This document shows positions 33,909-43,242 of a DNA stretch of 64,000 bases, in pieces. The position numbers were made by a program, and so were the translations under genes. The stretch lies in NCBI RefSeq assembly GCF_022829465.1, contig NZ_JAKSXZ010000133.1:1-64000 (forward strand), given 5' to 3'. Origin of the DNA: Methylobacterium sp. J-067 (lineage in GTDB: Bacteria; Pseudomonadota; Alphaproteobacteria; Rhizobiales; Beijerinckiaceae). The notes under the pieces are model-generated. The model was not told the origin of the DNA, did not search any database, and saw only the letters and a program-made list of their open reading frames with translations. Position 1 is the first letter of the stretch. Each line of letters opens with the position of its first letter.

Positions 33909-34433
33909 TCACGAAGCCTGCGCGGCGGGGGCGCGGGCGGGCAGGACCCAGTTCGGCCGGACGAAATGGCAGGTGTATCCGTCGGGCCGGCGCTCCAGGT
34001 AATCCTGGTGCTCCGGCTCGGCCTCCCAGAACGGCCCGACCGGCGCCAGCTCGGTCACGACCTTCCCCGGCCAGAGGCCGGAGGCGTCGACGTCGGCGAT
34101 GGTCTCCTCGGCGACGCGGCGCTGCCCGTCGTCGGTGAAGTAGATCGCCGAGCGGTAGCTCAGGCCCCGGTCGTTGCCCTGGCGGTTCGGCGTCGTGGGG
34201 TCGTGGATCTGAAAGAAGAATTCCAGCATGCGCCGGAAGCTCGTCCGGGCCGGATCGTAGACGATCTCGATGGCCTCCGCGTGGGTGCCGTGGTTGCGGT
34301 AGGTCGCGTTCGGCACGTCGCCGCCCGTATACCCGACGCGGGTCGAGACCACGCCCGGCTGGCGCCGGATCAGGTCCTGCATGCCCCAGAAGCACCCACC
34401 GGCCAGCACGGCCCTCTCGGTCTGCATGGTCAT
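33909..34433 (-). CDS. msrA: Peptide methionine sulfoxide reductase MsrA
   Basis: A 174-residue MsrA. The active-site motif is GGCFWG with Cys14, and the family features TRVGYTGG, YRNHGTHAEAIEI and FFFQIHDPTT follow. It reduces the S-form of methionine sulfoxide in proteins, using thioredoxin. A second cysteine in GYTCHFV near the C-terminus may be the resolving one. No leader, so cytoplasmic. The ATG follows GAGGAGAGGAC. It lies 44 bases behind the hybrid kinase gene on the same strand. Confidence 0.93.
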   Translation of the reverse strand: MTMQTERAVLAGGCFWGMQDLIRRQPGVVSTRVGYTGGDVPNATYRNHGTHAEAIEIVYDPARTSFRRMLEFFFQIHDPTTPNRQGNDRGLSYRSAIYFTDDGQRRVAEETIADVDASGLWPGKVVTELAPVGPFWEAEPEHQDYLERRPDGYTCHFVRPNWVLPARAPAAQAS

Positions 34434-34477
34434 GTCCTCTCCTCGCTCTGCACGTTCCCTTTATATGGGGTCGCCGC

Positions 34478-36211
34478 TCAGGCTTTTCCCCGGTCGGAGA
34501 CGAGGCGGAGCCCGGCCACCGGCCGCGCCTCCAGCGCCGTGGCGACCTTGCGTTCGAGCTCGCCCTGCCGGAACGGCTTGAGGACGACCGCGTCGGAGCC
34601 GCTTGCGCCGGCCAGCGTCAGGGCCGTCGTGTCCGCGAACCCGGTGACGAACAGCACCGGCATCCCCGGCCAGCGCTTGCGGATCTCGATGGCGACCTCG
34701 GCCCCGTTCATGCCCGGCATGGCGAAGTCGAGCACCACGAGGTCGACGCACGGGTCGGCCTCCAGGGCGGCCAGGGCCTGGAGGCCTGAGGCCGCCTCGC
34801 GCACCGCGTACCCGACCTCGGTGAGGCGCGTCACGGTGACCTCCCGGACCTCCGCGTCGTCGTCCACAACGAGGAGGGTCGGGCGGCTTCCCGGCGGGTG
34901 AGCCAGGGCGCAATCGACGGCCTTCGCCTTCTCGGTGGCGGCCGAGCCCCCGCCTTCGACCCGGGGCAGGTAGACCTTGATCGACGTGCCCTCGCCGAGC
35001 ACCGTGTCGATGCGGATGCCGCCGCCCGATTGCTTCACGAACCCGAAGACCTGCGCGAGCCCGAGGCCCGAGCCCTTGCCGACCTCCTTGGTGGTGAAGA
35101 ACGGCTCGAACACCCGCGCGAGCACTTCCGGCCGCATGCCGGTGCCGGTGTCGCTCACCGCCACCATCACGTACTCCCCGGGCTGGGGCTGCTCGGGACG
35201 GCTCGGCGCGCCGGTGACGGTCACGTTGGCGGTCTCGATGGTGAGGCGGCCGCCCACCGCCATCGCATCGCGGGCGTTGATGGCGAGGTTGAGGATGACG
35301 AGTTCGATCTGCGTCGCGTCGACCAGCGCCGGCCAGAGGTCGGCCTGCAGCGTCGTCTCGATCTGGACCGCGCCGCCGATCGAGCTCTGCAGCAGGTCGC
35401 GCATCGAGGCGACGGTGTCGTTCAGGCCGACCGGGGTCGGCTCCAGCCGCTGGCGCCGGGAGAAGGCGAGAAGCTGCGCCGTGAGCCTCGCGCCCCGGTC
35501 CGCCGCCCCCTTCATCATCGCGAGCCGGCGCTTCGACCGGTCGTCGGAGACCGCGCGCTCCAGGAACTCGATGTTCCCGGCGATCACCGTGAGCAGGTTG
35601 TTGAAGTCGTGCGCGACGCCGGAGGTCAACTGCCCGACGGCCTCCAGGCGCTGGTTGAGGCGCAGCGCCTCCTCGGCCCGCTCCCGTTCGCCGATCTGGC
35701 GCTGAAGCTCGGCGTTCGTCTCGGCCAGTTCGCGGGTGCGCGCGACGATGCGCGCCTCCAGGGTCTCGTTCAGCGCCTGCAGGGCCTCCTCGGCCGCCCG
35801 CTTGTCGGCCCTGGCCCGCGCCTCGGCGAGCGCCCGGACAATGGTGCGGGACAACCGGTCGAGGCGCTGCTTGCCCACGTAGTCGGTGGCGCCGTTCTTC
35901 AGCGCCTCGACGGCCACGTCCTCGCCGAGGGTGCCGGAGCAGAAGATGAACGGGATGTCGGGGCATTGCTCGCGGGCGATGCCGAGCGCGCTGACGCCGT
36001 CGAAGGTCGGCAGGACGTAATCCGCCAGGATGATGTCGTGGCGCCCCGGCCAGGCCGTGGCCGCGAACTCCTCGCGCGTCATCACCCGCTCGATCACGAA
36101 CGGGTGGCCGAGGTTGTCCAGTTCCGCCTCGATGAGTTCCGCGTCGAGGTCGCTGTCTTCCAGGTGGAGGATACGCAGCGGACCGGCGGAAGGTCCGATT
36201 ACGCGTTCGAT
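34478..36211 (-). CDS. Hybrid histidine kinase: REC - HisKA - HATPase - REC, non-canonical start
   Basis: A 577-residue soluble kinase if started at the ATC at 36211. The N-terminal receiver begins LRILHLEDSDLDAE, with phosphoacceptor Asp64 (ILADYVLP). A coiled coil (about 130-190) leads to HisKA with His201 in VAHDFNN, HATPase with DTGTGM and GSGLGL, and a C-terminal receiver with Asp495 (LDFAMPGMNG). The first ATG/GTG/TTG is a GTG at 36097, which would delete the first receiver strand and its acidic pair. The frame is open upstream but has no standard start, whereas GGGGAGG sits six bases before the ATC. It overlaps the response-regulator gene by 13 bases. Confidence 0.8.
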   Translation of the reverse strand: MERVIGPSAGPLRILHLEDSDLDAELIEAELDNLGHPFVIERVMTREEFAATAWPGRHDIILADYVLPTFDGVSALGIAREQCPDIPFIFCSGTLGEDVAVEALKNGATDYVGKQRLDRLSRTIVRALAEARARADKRAAEEALQALNETLEARIVARTRELAETNAELQRQIGERERAEEALRLNQRLEAVGQLTSGVAHDFNNLLTVIAGNIEFLERAVSDDRSKRRLAMMKGAADRGARLTAQLLAFSRRQRLEPTPVGLNDTVASMRDLLQSSIGGAVQIETTLQADLWPALVDATQIELVILNLAINARDAMAVGGRLTIETANVTVTGAPSRPEQPQPGEYVMVAVSDTGTGMRPEVLARVFEPFFTTKEVGKGSGLGLAQVFGFVKQSGGGIRIDTVLGEGTSIKVYLPRVEGGGSAATEKAKAVDCALAHPPGSRPTLLVVDDDAEVREVTVTRLTEVGYAVREAASGLQALAALEADPCVDLVVLDFAMPGMNGAEVAIEIRKRWPGMPVLFVTGFADTTALTLAGASGSDAVVLKPFRQGELERKVATALEARPVAGLRLVSDRGKA

Positions 36212-36660
36212 GGCCAGCCTCCCCGGTGCGGCGGCGGCTCGTTCAGGAGCGCCCAGAACACCCCGATATCCTTGATCGCAGCGAAGAACTCATCGAACCC
36301 GACCGGCTTCACCACGAAGGCGTTCACCCCGAGGTCGTACGAGCGGACCACGTCGGTCTCCTCCCGCGAGGAGGTGAGCATCACCACCGGGATGCCGCGC
36401 GTGGCCGGGTCGCCCTTGATCTTGGCGAGCACTTCCAGCCCGTCGACCTTGGGCAGCTTCAGGTCGAGCAGCACGACCGCCGGATCCTGCGCCTGCCGTC
36501 CCTCGTGGGTGCCGCGCCGGTAGATGAAGTCGAGCGCCTCCGCCCCGTCGCGGCAGATGATGATCTCGTTGGCGAGGTTGCTCGATTCCAGCGCGGCGAG
36601 CGTCAACTCGATGTCGTTCGGGTTGTCCTCGACGAGGAGGAACGGCTTCAGTCCGGCCAT
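36199..36660 (-). CDS. Single-domain response regulator
   Basis: A 153-residue receiver-only protein of the Rcp1-like type found beside phytochromes. Phosphoacceptor Asp66 lies in LLDLKLPKVDG, the acidic pair in VEDNPND, the switch Thr in MLTSS, and the conserved Lys118 in VVKPV. I chose the ATG at 36660, one base after the phytochrome stop codon; upstream residues in this frame are non-family. It very probably takes phosphate from the phytochrome kinase and relays it to the downstream hybrid kinase or another partner. Confidence 0.9.
   Translation of the reverse strand: MAGLKPFLLVEDNPNDIELTLAALESSNLANEIIICRDGAEALDFIYRRGTHEGRQAQDPAVVLLDLKLPKVDGLEVLAKIKGDPATRGIPVVMLTSSREETDVVRSYDLGVNAFVVKPVGFDEFFAAIKDIGVFWALLNEPPPHRGGWPSNA
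36218..36224 (-). promoter_or_regulatory. Ribosome binding site that decides a non-ATG start
   Basis: On the minus strand GGGGAGG is followed by six bases and then an ATC codon in frame with the hybrid kinase. No ATG, GTG or TTG exists in frame between this site and the first receiver-domain strand. Confidence 0.5.
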
Positions 36661-36661
36661 G

Positions 36662-38956
36662 TCAGTGCGCCTCCTCCCGAAGCGGTAGCGTGAAGTAGAA
36701 GGTCGCGCCCCGACCCAGATGGCCCTCGGCCCAGGTCCGGCCACCGTGCCGCTCGACGATGCGGCGCACGTTGGCGAGCCCGATGCCGGTGCCCTCGAAC
36801 TCCTCGACCCGGTGCAGGCGCTGGAACACCCCGAACAGCTTGTCGACATAGGCCATGTCGAAGCCCGCGCCGTTGTCGCGCACGAAGAACACCGCCTCGC
36901 CGTCCCTCGGCGGAAGCCGCCCCACCGCGATGACCGCCTCGGGCTTGCCGCGCGTGTACTTCACCGCGTTCGAAAGCAGGTTCTCGATCACGAGGCGCAG
37001 CATCACCGGGTCGGCATAGGCCCGGCCGAGGGGTTCGATCTCCCACCGCACGGCCCGGTCCGCCGGAACGTCGCGCAGGACCTTCCGCTGCACCTCCTCG
37101 ACCAGGGCGTTCATGTCGCCCGTGACCTTCTTCAGGGCGTTGCGGCCCATCTGCGAGAACGACAGCAGGTTATCGACGAGGGTGCCGGCCGAGAAGGCCG
37201 CCTCAATGATCGTGTCGACGTAGTGCCGGCCCTTCTCCGAGAGGTTGGCGCCCTCCCGCGTCTTGAGCAGGTTCGAGTAGCCGACGATGTGCCGGAACGG
37301 CGCGCGCAGGTCGTGGCTCACCGAGTAGGAGAACGCCTCCAGCTCCTTGTTCGAGCGCTGAAGCTCCTCGCTCATCGCCGCGAGTTCCTCCGCCCGGCGC
37401 AGCACGATGCCGAGCACCGAGGCGCGCAGGTCCTTGGCGGCCTCGACCTCCGGGATCGACCACGGCAGTGAGCGCCCCTGCACCGTCTCCTTCCAGATCT
37501 CGAAGGACTTGCGCGGATGCAGGCGGTCCGGCCCGCCGGCCGGATCCGGCACGGCGGGCTTGACCGGGTTGCCGCCCCACTTGACCGTGCGCACCACCTC
37601 CGGCCTGAACCAGAGGATGTAGCTCGCGTATTTCTTGGAGACCGAGATCGCCAGCAGCCCGCTCGCGTGGTCGGCATAGGACGCCGCGCCGGGGATGGCC
37701 TCGGACAGGGACTCGGACACGAAGACGTCGTCGGTGTCGCCGCGGGCCGACAGCCAGTCGTACATCGCGCGCACGTCGCGCTCCTCCGGCGTCGCGCCCA
37801 TCAGCCGGCACCGGTCGGCGGTGACGACGGCCGCGCCGGAGGCGTTCACCAGGGCCAGGACGTCGTCGGGATGCTTGAGCAGGCCGTCGACGAAGCTGTC
37901 CTCCTCCGCCATGAACCCGAGGAGACGGGCCTGCACCTGCCCGAGCGCCAGCCGCTGCTCGGCCTGGGCGCCGCGCTCGCGGGCCGAGAGCTGCAGGGCG
38001 AAGATCTGGGCGAGCACGTCGCAGGCGTTGCGGGCGTGCAGCGGCACGCGCTTCGGCGCGGCGTTGTGGCAGGAGATCAGGCCCCAGAGCGCGCCGTCGA
38101 TCAGGATCGACACCGACATGGACGCCATCGTGCCCATGTTGCGCATGTACTCGACATGAACCGGCGAGACGGAGCGCAGGACGGACTGGCTGAGGTCGAG
38201 GGGCTTCCCCGAGGGCGTCGCCGCCGGCTGGATCGGCACGGGGGCGTAGCCCGCGTCCGGGATGATGCGCATGCGGTTGCGGCGGTAGAGTTCGCGCGCC
38301 TGGGCCGGGATGTCGGAGGCGGGGAACCGGAGATCGAGGTAGCTCGGCAGCGCGCCATTGCCGTCCTCGGCCAGCACCGTGCCGTGCCAGTCCCGGTCGA
38401 ACCGGTAGACCAGCGCCCGGTCGAGGCCGGTGACGGCGCGGATGTCCTGCGCGACGAGGTGGCAGAGTTCCGCGATGTCGTGGGCGGCGTGCAGGCGCTC
38501 GACGAAGGAGCGCAGGCGCGGGGTGAGCACGTCGAGGCCGAGATCCGCCGCGGCGGCATCGACCTCCTCCAGTTCGAGCACAACGAGGCCATCGACGCGG
38601 TGCGCCGCGACCTCGTAGGTCAGGCGGGCGGCATCGGAGGTGAGCGTCACGGTGCGGAGGTAGGACGCGCCCGTCTGCGCGCCGGGCTCGTCCAGATGGC
38701 GGCGGACGATGGCGGCGAGGTGCGGGAAGACCGCGTCCAGGGACGTGCCGACGGCCGCCTCGGCTGGGGCGTTGGCGCTGGCCTGCACGACGGTCAGGGA
38801 CGGCGGTTCGAGGACGAGCAGGAATCCGTGCGGCTGGACGCTGCCGACGATGTGGATGGGCTCACGGTCGCAGGCGGTGAGGTCGATCCTCGGTTCGGCG
38901 TCGTGCGATGGCTTCAAACCGACATTCCCATCTCGGATGGGCGCCCAGGGGGCCAC
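36662..38956 (-). CDS. bphP: Bacteriophytochrome histidine kinase (PAS-GAF-PHY-HisKA-HATPase)
   Basis: A 764-residue red/far-red photoreceptor kinase. Cys29 in LTACDREPIH is the biliverdin attachment site of bacterial phytochromes. The PAS part is about 20-125, the GAF domain about 145-320 with the DIP motif in FPASDIPAQ, and the PHY domain about 330-515 with the tongue motif PRKSF. HisKA carries His548 in SVSHDLRAP, and the ATPase domain carries NLLSNAVKY, DNGAGFD and GTGIGL. No membrane span. The frame begins with GTG; a later TTG is possible but still before Cys29. It is the first gene of a light-signalling operon with a receiver protein and a hybrid kinase. Confidence 0.93.
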   Translation of the reverse strand: MAPWAPIRDGNVGLKPSHDAEPRIDLTACDREPIHIVGSVQPHGFLLVLEPPSLTVVQASANAPAEAAVGTSLDAVFPHLAAIVRRHLDEPGAQTGASYLRTVTLTSDAARLTYEVAAHRVDGLVVLELEEVDAAAADLGLDVLTPRLRSFVERLHAAHDIAELCHLVAQDIRAVTGLDRALVYRFDRDWHGTVLAEDGNGALPSYLDLRFPASDIPAQARELYRRNRMRIIPDAGYAPVPIQPAATPSGKPLDLSQSVLRSVSPVHVEYMRNMGTMASMSVSILIDGALWGLISCHNAAPKRVPLHARNACDVLAQIFALQLSARERGAQAEQRLALGQVQARLLGFMAEEDSFVDGLLKHPDDVLALVNASGAAVVTADRCRLMGATPEERDVRAMYDWLSARGDTDDVFVSESLSEAIPGAASYADHASGLLAISVSKKYASYILWFRPEVVRTVKWGGNPVKPAVPDPAGGPDRLHPRKSFEIWKETVQGRSLPWSIPEVEAAKDLRASVLGIVLRRAEELAAMSEELQRSNKELEAFSYSVSHDLRAPFRHIVGYSNLLKTREGANLSEKGRHYVDTIIEAAFSAGTLVDNLLSFSQMGRNALKKVTGDMNALVEEVQRKVLRDVPADRAVRWEIEPLGRAYADPVMLRLVIENLLSNAVKYTRGKPEAVIAVGRLPPRDGEAVFFVRDNGAGFDMAYVDKLFGVFQRLHRVEEFEGTGIGLANVRRIVERHGGRTWAEGHLGRGATFYFTLPLREEAH

Positions 38957-39147
38957 GCCATTTAACGGGCATTAACATCGGGCCGCCGGCCTGACCACGG
39001 CCGAACCGGGCCGGCCGGGCGACGACACCTAGGCCCAAAGGTCACAGGTCCGTCCGGGCCGGCGCAGCCCAGGCGTGCGGGGCCGGCATGTGTCCCCGCT
39101 CCCGGCGCGGGGGTTATGATGGCGGTCTTCGATCTCACATGGGCCCC

Positions 39148-40407
39148 ATGCACACCGTGTTCGACGTCATCATCGTAGGGGGAGGGGCCGCCGGCATCGG
39201 CGCGGCGCGGCGGCTGGCGGAGCAGGGCGTGTCGGCCGTGCTGCTCGAGGCGTCGTCGCGCCTCGGGGGCCGCGCCCATACGCAGGATCTCGGCGGGTAT
39301 CCCCTCGATCTCGGCTGCGAATGGCTCCATTCGGGCGACCGCAACGCCTGGGTCGGCATCGCCGAGGCGGCGGGCTTCCCGGTGGACCGGGGCGATCCGC
39401 CCTGGGCCAAGGCCCATCCCAGCATCGCGCAGGACCGGGACGACCAGGAGGCGGCCCAGCGGGCGTACGGCGTGTGGGAGGACCGGCTCCGCGCCGTCGC
39501 GGCGGGCGGCGACCGGGCCGCCGACGCCCTGGAGCCCGGCGGCCGGTACAACGCCTATGTGCGGTCCATCGCCGGCTTCATGAGCGGCGTCGGACCCGAG
39601 ACGATCTCCGCCACCGACTACCTCGCCTACGACGACGCCTCGACGGGCCGGAACTGGCACCTGCCCCTCGGCTACGGGACGCTGGTCGCCGCCAGCCTGC
39701 CGACCGCCACGGCCCTGCGCCTCGCCACCCCCGTCGCGGGGATCGACCTCACGGCGGACGGGGTCGCCGTCACCACGCGGGCCGGCACCCTCCACGCCGG
39801 GGCCGCCATCCTGACGGTCTCGACCGCGATCCTGGCCGGCGACGCGATCCGTCTGCCCGCTGGGATCGACCCCTGGCGCGAGGCCGCCGCCGCCCTGCCA
39901 CTCGGCCACAACGAGAAGGTGTTCCTCGAAATCGGGCGCGACTCGGCGTTCGCGCCGGATTCGCACGCCTACGGCGACGTCCACGATGCGAGGTCCGCCG
40001 CCTATTCCATCCGGCCCAACGGATGGCCGGTGATCGAGGCGTTCCTCGGGGGCGAGGGCGCCCGCATGGTGGCGGAGGAGGGCCCGGCCGCCGGCTTCGC
40101 GTTCGTCACGGACCAGCTCGCCGCCCTGTTCGGCCACGACGTGGCCTCGGCGATCCGGCCGCTGGCGGCGACCGCGTGGAGCCGGATGGGCACCATCGGC
40201 GGGGCGTATAGCTGCGCCCTGCCGGGCCGCTCCGGCGCGCGGGCGCAGCTCGCCCGGCCCTTCGAGGAGAGGCTGTTCTTCGCGGGCGAGGCGACGCACC
40301 CGCACGACTTCACCACCGCCCACGGGGCCCACGACAGCGGGCAGAGGGCCGCCGACGAGGCCATGGCGGCGCTCCGGCCGCGCCGCGCGCTCACGGCTCG
40401 GCGATGA
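39148..40407 (+). CDS. FAD-dependent amine oxidase family protein
   Basis: A 419-residue flavoprotein. The FAD-binding motif IIVGGGAAGIGAARRL begins at residue 8, followed by the GG-type motif SSRLGGRAHT and the C-terminal flavin contact FFAGEATHPHDFTTAHGA. This is the amine-oxidase/polyamine-oxidase family layout. The substrate could be an amine, polyamine or a carotenoid-like compound. I chose the ATG at 39148, where the conserved strand begins; one at 39139 is also possible. Its end overlaps the convergent hybrid kinase gene by 17 bases. Confidence 0.83.
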   Translation: MHTVFDVIIVGGGAAGIGAARRLAEQGVSAVLLEASSRLGGRAHTQDLGGYPLDLGCEWLHSGDRNAWVGIAEAAGFPVDRGDPPWAKAHPSIAQDRDDQEAAQRAYGVWEDRLRAVAAGGDRAADALEPGGRYNAYVRSIAGFMSGVGPETISATDYLAYDDASTGRNWHLPLGYGTLVAASLPTATALRLATPVAGIDLTADGVAVTTRAGTLHAGAAILTVSTAILAGDAIRLPAGIDPWREAAAALPLGHNEKVFLEIGRDSAFAPDSHAYGDVHDARSAAYSIRPNGWPVIEAFLGGEGARMVAEEGPAAGFAFVTDQLAALFGHDVASAIRPLAATAWSRMGTIGGAYSCALPGRSGARAQLARPFEERLFFAGEATHPHDFTTAHGAHDSGQRAADEAMAALRPRRALTARR

Positions 40408-43141
40408 GGTCCTTGATGCGGGTGGCGAGGGTTTCCAGCACGAACGGCTTGGTCAGGACCTGCATGCCCGGCCGCAGGTAGCCGTTTCCGAGCACGGCGT
40501 TCTCGGCGTAGCCGGTGATGAACAGCACCTTCAGGTCCGGCCGCCGCTCGCGGCCGGCATCGGCCATCTGCCGCCCGTTCATCCCGCCCGGCAGGCCGAC
40601 ATCGGTGACGAGCAGGTCGATGCGCACGTCCGATTGCAGCACCTTCAGGCCGGCGACGCTGTCGGCGGCCTCGATGGCGGTGTAGCCGAGGTCTTCCAGC
40701 ACCTCCGTGACCAGCATACGCACGGAGGGCTCGTCGTCCACGATCAGCACCGTCTCGCCCTGGCCCGCCAGCTCCACCTCGGCGAGCCGGCGCGCGACCT
40801 CGGCCTCGTCGGCCTCGCCGTAATGGCGGGGCAGGTAGAGGCACACCATCGTGCCCTCGCCGACCTCGGAGTAGATCCGCACCTGCCCGCCCGACTGGCG
40901 GGCGAAGCCGTAGACCATGGACAGGCCGAGGCCCGTGCCCTCGCCGGTGGGCTTGGTGGTGAAGAACGGCTCGAACACCTTGTCGATCAGGTCCGGCGTC
41001 ATGCCGGTGCCGGTGTCGCTCACGCAGACGCTGAGATACTGCCCCGGCGGCAGGTCGTGCTGCCGGCCGCCGACCTCGTCGATCCACCGGTTGGCGGTCT
41101 CGATGGTGATGCGCCCGCCCTCCGGCATCGCGTCGCGGGCGTTGATGCACAGGTTGAGCAGGGCGTTCTCCAACTGCCCCGGATCGATCAGCGCCGGCCA
41201 CAGCCCGGCGAGGCCGACGACCTCCAGGTGGACGGAGGGGCCGACCGTGCGCCGGATCAGCTCCTCCATGTCGGTGACGAGGCGGTTTACGTTGGTGGGC
41301 TTGGGGTCGAGGGTCTGGCGCCGGGAGAAGGCGAGGAGCCGGTGGGTCAGCGCGGCAGCGCGCTTGGCCGCGCCTTGGGCGACCGCCATATAGCGGTCGA
41401 GGTCGCCCATCCGGCCCTGGCTCATCCGGGTCTGCATCAGCTCCAGCGAGCCGGAGATGCCGGCGAGCAGGTTGTTGAAGTCGTGGGCGAGGCCGCCGGT
41501 CAGTTGCCCCACCGCCTCCATCTTCTGCGATTGCCGCAGGGCCTCCTCGGTCCTGGCAAGGGCCTCGGCCTGCCGCTTGATCGCGGTCACGTCGCGCACG
41601 GAGGCATAGATCAGCCCGTCGCGGGGCACGGCGTTCCAGGACAGCCACACATGGCCGCCGTCCTTGTGGAGGTAGCGGTTCTCGAAGGTGAGCTGGGCCT
41701 CCCCGCGCGCCAGCCCGCCCGCCGCCGCCACGGTCGCCGCGATGTCGTCGGGATGCACGAAGTCGAGGAACGGCCGCGCCTTCATCTCGGTGTCGGTCCA
41801 CCCGAGGGTCCGGGGCCAGGCCGGGTTGAGGCTGACGAAGTAGCCCTCGAAGTTGGCGACGCAGAGCAGGTCGGACGACGCCTGCCAGATCTGGTCGCGC
41901 TCGGCCGTCCGGGCGGCGACCTGACGGGCGAGGTCGGCCTCGGTCTGCGCGCGGACGGTCACGTCCTGCACGAAGACGTGGAAGCCGTCGACGCGACCGT
42001 CGGTGTCCCGGCGCGGCAGGTAGCGGATCTCTGCGATGCGGGGGCGCCCGTCGCGGTGGGGCCAGTCCATCTCGAAGGTGACGGGATCGCCGCCGAGCGC
42101 CCGGTCGATGAACGGCCGGCGCGCCGCGTAGCCATCCGGTCCGAGCAGGTCGCGCACGTCCTGGCCGACGATCTCCCGGGCGGGGACGAAGAACCAGTCG
42201 TCATAGGCCTCGTTGGCGAAGCGGTAGACGTGGTCCGCGCCGATGAAGGCGATGAGCACCGGCAGGGCGTCCGCGATCAGGCGGAGTTCCCGTTCCCCCG
42301 CCTCGGCGCGCCGCTCGACCTCGCGGCGCTCGGTGATGTCCGAGAAGAAGATCGCGACCCGGTGCGCGGACGGCTCGCCGATGCGCAGGGCCCGCACGTC
42401 GAACCAGCGGCCGAACACGTCGGCGAAATGCTCGAAATGCGCGGGCTCGCCGGTCAGGGCGACGTGCCCGTAGGTGTCGAACCAATGTTGCTCGAGATCG
42501 GGCGCGAAGTCGCTCACCCATTGTCCGGCGACATCGGCGCCGGTCTGCCGCACGAAGGCGGGGTTGGCCTCGACGATGCGGTAATCGACGGCCCGGTCGC
42601 CCTCGAACTTCAACGCGATGATGCAGAACCCGACCTCGATGCTCTCGAACAGGGTGCGGTAGCGCGCCTCGCTCTCCCGCAGCGCGGCCTCGGCGCGGGT
42701 GCGTTCGGTGACGTCGTGGCCCTCCACGAAGATGCCCTCGACCCGGCCGTCCGCCCCCGCGACCGGCTGGTAGACGAAGTCGAGGTAGCGCTCCGTGACC
42801 GGCCCCCCCGGCGCGCGCTGGAGATCGAGCCTCGCCCCCATCGCCTGGTGGGGCCGTCCGGTGCGGAACACCTCGTCGAGCAGGGCGACGTAGCCCTGGG
42901 CGGCGGCCTCCGGCAGCGCCTCCGCGACGGTGCGCCCGACCACGTCGCGGTCGTCGACGGCGCGTTGGTAGGCGGCGTTCGTCAGGGTGAAGCGGTGCTC
43001 GGGGCCGCTCAGGAGGGCGATGAAGCTGGGGGCCTGCTCGAACATCTGCGCGAGGGAGGTCGAATGCCCCCGCAGGCGCCGAACCTCGGCTTCCAGGTCC
43101 GCGCGGGACATCGTTCCCGGGTCGAGTGGGGGTGTGTGCAT
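40391..43141 (-). CDS. Multi-PAS hybrid histidine kinase
   Basis: A 916-residue soluble sensor kinase. Four PAS-type domains lie at about 25-145, 150-270, 275-395 and 405-525. HisKA follows with His553 in LAHDFNN, then HATPase motifs LLNLCINARDAM, DTGTGM and GEGTGLGL, and a C-terminal receiver with Asp847 (VTDVGLPGG). The last PAS and kinase core resemble those of the next upstream kinase. No LOV cysteine motif is present, so it may sense redox state, a ligand or another protein. It lies between a convergent oxidase gene and the LOV kinase gene on the same strand. Confidence 0.87.
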   Translation of the reverse strand: MHTPPLDPGTMSRADLEAEVRRLRGHSTSLAQMFEQAPSFIALLSGPEHRFTLTNAAYQRAVDDRDVVGRTVAEALPEAAAQGYVALLDEVFRTGRPHQAMGARLDLQRAPGGPVTERYLDFVYQPVAGADGRVEGIFVEGHDVTERTRAEAALRESEARYRTLFESIEVGFCIIALKFEGDRAVDYRIVEANPAFVRQTGADVAGQWVSDFAPDLEQHWFDTYGHVALTGEPAHFEHFADVFGRWFDVRALRIGEPSAHRVAIFFSDITERREVERRAEAGERELRLIADALPVLIAFIGADHVYRFANEAYDDWFFVPAREIVGQDVRDLLGPDGYAARRPFIDRALGGDPVTFEMDWPHRDGRPRIAEIRYLPRRDTDGRVDGFHVFVQDVTVRAQTEADLARQVAARTAERDQIWQASSDLLCVANFEGYFVSLNPAWPRTLGWTDTEMKARPFLDFVHPDDIAATVAAAGGLARGEAQLTFENRYLHKDGGHVWLSWNAVPRDGLIYASVRDVTAIKRQAEALARTEEALRQSQKMEAVGQLTGGLAHDFNNLLAGISGSLELMQTRMSQGRMGDLDRYMAVAQGAAKRAAALTHRLLAFSRRQTLDPKPTNVNRLVTDMEELIRRTVGPSVHLEVVGLAGLWPALIDPGQLENALLNLCINARDAMPEGGRITIETANRWIDEVGGRQHDLPPGQYLSVCVSDTGTGMTPDLIDKVFEPFFTTKPTGEGTGLGLSMVYGFARQSGGQVRIYSEVGEGTMVCLYLPRHYGEADEAEVARRLAEVELAGQGETVLIVDDEPSVRMLVTEVLEDLGYTAIEAADSVAGLKVLQSDVRIDLLVTDVGLPGGMNGRQMADAGRERRPDLKVLFITGYAENAVLGNGYLRPGMQVLTKPFVLETLATRIKDLIAEP

Positions 43142-43242
43142 GATGGCTCGAAAGGAGCGGGCTTCCTCAGCGCGCCCGGCGGGCGACGCACGTCAACGCG
43201 CGCGATCCCCGGCGGATGCGCCTTGGCCGGGGCTTTACACCG

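Noticed and set aside
34461..35966. Second minus-strand frame inside the hybrid kinase gene
   Set aside because: Arg/Gly/Ala-rich shadow in another phase; the kinase motifs lie in the other frame.
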